Below, one piece after another: positions 59,925 through 64,000 of a DNA stretch of 64,000 bases (position 1 is the stretch's first letter; each line of letters opens with the position of its first letter). The notes below the pieces were generated by a model, which did no database searches, was not told where the DNA came from, and saw nothing but the letters and a program-made list of their open reading frames with translations. The translations under genes and the position numbers were made by a program. The DNA comes from Lycorma delicatula (taxonomy: Eukaryota; Arthropoda; Insecta; Hemiptera; Fulgoridae). The stretch is from positions 308,096,147 to 308,160,146 of the forward strand of contig NC_134455.1 in assembly GCF_047948215.1 (NCBI RefSeq), in the 5' to 3' direction.

Positions 59925-60640
59925 CTTAAACGATGGTTTTTAGCGGAAGATAATGTTTTTTTAGATCGCATAATAACTTGTGATCAAACTTGAAATAATC
60001 ATCTTTAGCCAGAATCCAAACGCCAGATTCTGGAATTGAAACATTTGAGTATAACTGCAAGAAAAACTTCAAAACCTACGAGTCAGCCGGAAATGTAATG
60101 CTAATCGAGTTTTGGGATTATAAATACCCGGTTTATTGTAATTATTTTGAAGAATAACGTACAATCAATAGTGTGTACTACTATGAAATACTATAAAATA
60201 GTAAAACGGGCAATAAGGAGGTATGAAAAGTCCTGATTCTCTCTCAAAAGGTGTAATTCTTCTGCATAACGATAATTCTTCTTCACGCCGATCAAAAAAC
60301 ACGATAAATATTCAAAAGTTTGGTTAGAAGGTATTTCAACATCTACCTTACAGTCCTTATTTTAGACCATCAGATCTTTTTGTTTAGTCCATACAAAGAG
60401 TTTTTACATGGAACTCAATCAATCATATTCGGAAACAATAAGTAGGTCAAAAATCCGGTAAAATAGTTTCTCAGACACCAAGGTGAACAATCGTTTACTT
60501 CTGGAATAAGAAAGTAAATAGAAAGACGGTACAAGTGCCTAAATGTAGTCTGAAATTATGTTGAAAAGTATCGTCAGCTTTATTGTCATTGAATAATAGC
60601 TTTTCTACAGTAGTTTGTCTCCGCAATTAGTGAACGATCT
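59925..60640 (+). pseudogene. Classical mariner-type transposase remnant
   Basis: Broken plus-strand frames encode, in order, AEDNVFLDRIITCDQT (the first catalytic Asp region, normally TCDETW), PESKRQ, SKPTSQPGNVMLIVFWDYK, a VQSIVCTTMKYY block, VILLHNDNSS (degenerate HDNARPH, second Asp), then a decayed SPDLAPSDFHLF region and YKEFLHGTQS. Order and spacing match the C-terminal two thirds of mariner. Many frameshifts exist, and inverted termini were not located. Confidence 0.75.
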
Positions 60641-61054
60641 AGAAAGTACATTTTTACAGGACATGGAAACAATATTCATCTCTCCCGTCTATGAAACTGC
60701 GATATTGAAAAGCAAGTTTCAAGAAAGTAATAGTTCGTTTTATATATATCTGAAGGGGAATGAATTTTTAAGAATTTTTTAGGGTTAAAAAATCCAGAAC
60801 ACTGACTTAAAAGGAGCTTTAAACATTAAAGTTCCTTAATAATTTCTACCATAAGATATCTAAGTCTTTGATGAGGGAAAACGTGCCATAGGTGGACAAG
60901 TGAAATAAGAAAATTAGCATCCTTTACAAAAATATTCGGGGTCTTAAAATTAAAATCGATGAGTTTTACTCGATATAACAGGATTTCAAAGGTGCTGTTG
61001 CACCTTTGAAATCTTGCAACCTCAATATACAGTTGCAGGTGCTGCAGGTGCTGA
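60641..61054. other. AT-rich DNA with a perfect hairpin
   Basis: No supported gene. A perfect 14-base inverted repeat with a 4-base loop lies at 60982-61013 (GATTTCAAAGGTGC / GCACCTTTGAAATC). A minus-strand frame spans it (60826-61059), but it has no recognisable family. Confidence 0.5.
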
Positions 61055-61196
61055 GCCAATTTTCTCTAAAAGGAGTTTAAACCTTGTATTTACAGGTAAT
61101 AAGGATTCTCATCAAATAGGCAATGTAAGTAGTGATGGCTCTTTTGTCACCGTATGTTTGAGTTTCATAACACTGGAAGATGCGAATTTGAACTGA
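61055..61196 (+). pseudogene. Possible pogo/jerky-type DDE transposase fragment
   Basis: A plus-strand frame reads FTGNKDSHQIGNVSSDGS then FVTVCLSF, ending at a stop near 61196. It resembles the 'KGxKQVGxVTSxxRGxxVT' segment of pogo-type DDE transposases. No catalytic residues are included and flanking motifs are absent, so this is tentative. Confidence 0.25.
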
Positions 61197-61689
61197 AAGT
61201 GGAATATTGGTGGGTAGAAATCAAATTAGGTACAGTAGATGATACGCTTATTGGAACTTATTATTTCCTCTCAATTTTCCATTTCCCCGACTGAATTACT
61301 ACCTAAGAAGTGTATCTGAACGGATTGACATCACAGGATAAAAATTAATAGTTATCCTTGACTAGATTCAACTTGGAATTTTTAAAATCCTTTTTATGCC
61401 AAGAAGAAGATTAAAAACCTGTTTAAATTGATGGAAAACTTAAATATAAATCAGTTATACCATCATGTTCTCTTGAGATTGGGAAAATTGATTTTTAATC
61501 TTGTAATGACAAGCTGAGCGGTCAAGATGTCTGTTGTAACTAATAGTTAATCCAGATTACCACTTGATCTCTTATTAGTAACGTCGTGTTTGCAGATGTG
61601 ATATTGCATGGTAAATCTATTTTAGTAAAGTTAGAGCCGACTTTCTTGGATTACATTTATTTCCTGATCCCGTTGTATCGGCCCTTCAG
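61197..61689. other. AT-rich noncoding DNA
   Basis: No gene or recognisable repeat seen. Confidence 0.55.
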
Positions 61690-62575
61690 TTAAGTATCGC
61701 ACAATACAGGAAGTGTCCTTTTAACTCAAACGACCCTTCTCATGGCAGGTCGGGTCGCCGGTTGGATCTTTTTGTTTTTCTTGCCCACTCTAATGAGGGT
61801 ACACCGTTTCCGGCGTCCCCACCACTAGCAGTTCTTTTCATATCTTGTCCACTCTAATGGGGGTACACCATATCTGACTTCCCCCAACGGTTGCGGGCCT
61901 TTTCACATCTTCCTTGTTATTTTCCACATTCATAAAGGTCCACACAGCTTAGGAAATTCAGAGTCTCCCTACTTCATCACCACCGCTCACCCAGACAAGC
62001 CTGAACGAACGGCAACTCCATAGGGAGCTGTCTTTCACCCCCTTGCCACCTTATCCTTACGTTGTATTACCACCAGTAACAAACTTGGAGACGGCTTCAA
62101 AATGTTCGACTCCCAAAAGCATACATGTAATAATATTCTCCACCGTTATAACTCCTGTTAGTCTTCACACTTGTTCCTGTCCACTAACCATCTCGGACAT
62201 GAAAAGATTACAGCTCCGGGGTATCCAGGTGTCCACAATAAGGGCAGTTCTCGTCGTCAACCTTTCTCCTAGCATGGAGATACGTCTTAAAAACACCATG
62301 ACCAGTCAAGAATTCTGTGAACCAGTAATTAAGCTCAATGAATCCCCTCCCGGTCCACTGTCCGACATCCCTTGTCAAACGATAGGTCCAACGTTCCTTC
62401 GTTGAGTTATTCCACCTGTTCTGCCAGTTGGTCATCATATCATTAAACGCCTCATACTTGTTTACATCTCTACTGACTAACTTTCATCCTCATTTCTACC
62501 AGTTGTACTGGTGGAACACCCACGATGTAAAAAAGCGCATCAGATGATACCGAAGAATACGCAGCCGCGACCCTT

Positions 62576-63117
62576 AAAGCCATCCATCTTTGGACTCCAT
62601 CAAGGACACATCTATTTTTGTCAATAGCCATGCTCTCCCCCAAATAAGTGCAGCATATAACAAAATTGAACTTGCTAGATGAACATACAACAACCGTCCT
62701 CATTTTCAACCGGCCTACTTTGCCGGAGAAGGTGAAAGCAGGGATTCATCGATTGGATGTGCGGGCATTTGTCCCACAGCCAATGAGATCCTTCAAATGC
62801 CAACGCTTTAGCCACACCGCTGTTAGATGTGAAAGACCGCAGATATGCGTGTGCGGTGATGAGGTGCATGAAGGACAGCCGTGTAAGGAGCCTCCTACAT
62901 GTATCAATTGCAAGGGACAGCATTCATGTAGATCCAGGAACTGTCCTGTCTACAAAGACGAGGAAGCTGTGCAGGAAGTTAAAACCCTGCAGAAAGCCAT
63001 CCGTCTTTGGACTCCATCAAGGACAAATCTATTTCTGTCAATAGCCATGTTCTTCCCCAAATAAGTACAGCATATAACAAAATTGAACTTGCTAGATGAA
63101 CATACAACAACCGTCTC
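62576..63117. repeat. 125-bp direct repeats flanking the Gag insert
   Basis: Copy A (62576-62700) and copy B (62993-63117) both start AAAGCCATCC.TCTTTGGACT and end AACATACAACAACCGTC. I count about six mismatches, so roughly 95 percent identity. Copy B is contiguous with the upstream part of the host reverse transcriptase and copy A with the downstream part, as expected if the target was duplicated on insertion. Confidence 0.9.
62701..62992 (+). pseudogene. Retrotransposon ORF1 (Gag) zinc-knuckle fragment
   Basis: The plus-strand frame encodes FNRPTLPEKVKAGIHRLDV and RAFVPQPMRSFKCQRFSH, then the knuckles FKCQRFSHTAVRC (leading Cys replaced by Ser), ICVCGDEVHEGQPC and CINCKGQHSCRSRNC, ending EEAVQEVKTLQ. 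This is the C-terminal nucleic-acid-binding part of a jockey- or R1-type ORF1. The frame is intact across the insert and continues into both flanking repeats only by chance. It has neither a start nor a poly(A) tail of its own. Confidence 0.85.
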
Positions 63118-64000
63118 TTGGACGCTCGAAGACTTCATCGTAGAACAAACTCTAAAGAAGGGGGTCCAGGAAAGAGCCCTGGGGCACCCCACAAGTGGCT
63201 TGGAATCTAATCTCCGTTCCCTCCACGCTAAGTATTAGTTCCCTGTCCTGTAAATATTTTTGCACCATCCGCCTTAGGTAATTTGGTATCGCTCTCTCTC
63301 TCTTAAAGCTCAAAAAATTGCCTCCCAACGTAGGCAATTAAAAGCATTTTTGACGTCCAATAATATAACGACAACTACCTCCCTGGTGCGCCAAGTACCT
63401 TCTACGCCTTCATCTACTATTCTCATCACCTGGCCTGCTGCATCTGTAGTGGATCTACCTTTACGGAAGCCATATTGTTGATCAATCGAAACTCCTCTAC
63501 TTTCTATGTTTTGTCTAAGCCTAGCCTCCGGCATCCACTCAAGAAGCTTGCAAGCATTATTAATAAGACTAATCAGTTGGTATCCTCCTGAAGATATCAG
63601 GCTGAAGTAAGACTCCTGGTTTTTTTTTATTAAAAACGACTCTTGCTTCCTTCCATGTAGGGGGTATATACTCGTCGAGCTATATACCCGTTCATGACCT
63701 CAGCATCCCTTCCGGTACCTTTTCCACTTGTATTCTTATAATCTCGGCCGGCATAACACATCGGGTGTTTTTTGACCTGGGCTTTTTCTGACTTTCATCT
63801 TTCTAGATTCAATCAAGTCCCGCATTGAAAACAGTGCCATATCATCCGCCACTATCTTCTCTCTAGGGGGATCATCACACCGCAGAAATAGTGAAATCAT
63901 CAGCTCCCTCACCTCTACTCAGTCAGCGCAGGAAATCTCTTCCAAGTCTACTAGTAACCAAACGGAAGCCTCTTCCCAAGGATCTTGATCGATACTCTCA

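Larger units (their letters stand above)
61690..64000 (-). mobile_element. R1-clade non-LTR retrotransposon, rearranged, runs off the right edge
   Basis: From the right edge on the minus strand: a decayed reverse transcriptase N-terminal region, then QQYGFRKGRSTTDAAGQV (63450-63480), VVILLDVKNAFNCLRWE (63310-63370), and ATCGVPQGSFLDPLL near 63160-63210. The catalytic YADD region is deleted. A KFNFVICCTYLG ... VLDGVQRRMA block follows twice (63117-62993 and 62700-62576) around a plus-strand Gag fragment. The C-terminal LNYWFTEFLTGHGVFKTYLH and Cys/His CPYCGHLDTPE lie at 62208-62340. A coding remnant continues to about 62040, with a GC-rich 3' UTR to about 61690. The UTR contains an internal two-copy repeat (CCACTCTAATG.GGGTACACC at 61788 and 61850). 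Frameshifts show it is dead. Confidence 0.85.

Noticed and set aside
1..64000. CRISPR arrays, prokaryotic operons, rRNA or intact tRNA genes
   Set aside because: No regularly spaced repeats with unique spacers, no Shine-Dalgarno-led gene runs and no complete tRNA fold; tRNA-like boxes all belong to SINE heads.

Overview
The window reads as AT-rich, gene-poor nuclear DNA of an insect. I favour a hemipteran, but only by inference from the mix of repeats; no single sequence proves it. There are no operons, ribosome binding sites, CRISPR arrays or bacterial genes. Most long open frames are chance frames or decayed mobile elements. The one host gene I can name is a first coding exon of an RBM24/RBM38-type (SUP-12-like) RNA-binding protein on the minus strand (43037-43309). 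It ends in a clean GTAAGT donor. Its second exon, which must finish the RRM, was not found in the 43 kb downstream, so intron 1 is very long or the next exon escaped me. A second good exon candidate with strong splice sites lies at 2593-2698 (minus), and a weaker last-exon candidate at 26538-26691 (minus). Neither is recognised.

Region by region. 1-13 kb: AT-rich DNA with the exon candidate, two tRNA-derived SINE families (one copy with a clear 14-bp target duplication), a foldback repeat, and a minus-strand R1-like retrotransposon 3' end abutting a plus-strand retroposon tail. 13.06-16.1 kb: a decayed 5'-truncated R1-clade non-LTR retrotransposon (endonuclease, reverse transcriptase, Cys/His tail). 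16-20.6 kb: AT-rich, one invertebrate-wide repeat motif. 20.6-22.8 kb: a stack of a reverse transcriptase fragment, a jockey-type fragment, a truncated mariner and a retrotransposon 3' end. 23-43 kb: AT-rich, SINEs, a retrotransposon tail, two copies of a dispersed non-autonomous repeat and a Helitron-like coding remnant. 43.0-43.6 kb: RBM24/38 exon 1 and its GC-richer 5' region. 43.6-49.1 kb: upstream AT-rich DNA. 49.15-50.47 kb: a full-length but dead mariner with D-41-D spacing, TA duplications and matching inverted termini, followed by a 312-bp tandem duplication that copied its right end. 52.36-55.1 kb: an insect Mutator-like transposase pseudogene split by a SINE and by a 5'-truncated jockey 3' end, each with target duplications. 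55.7-64 kb: retrotransposon tails, a Gag zinc-knuckle piece joined to an R1-like 3' UTR, a 500-bp inverted-repeat element, a reverse transcriptase fragment, another mariner remnant, and an R1-like element that runs off the right edge and carries a Gag fragment flanked by 125-bp direct repeats.

The pieces do not form a pathway. They record repeated transposon insertion, nesting, truncation and local duplication around one developmental RNA-binding gene. I see no convincing new functional system. The most unusual structures are the Gag fragment between 125-bp repeats (62576-63117), the doubly interrupted Mutator-like gene, and the Gag-to-3'UTR deletion derivative at 55.9-56.6 kb.
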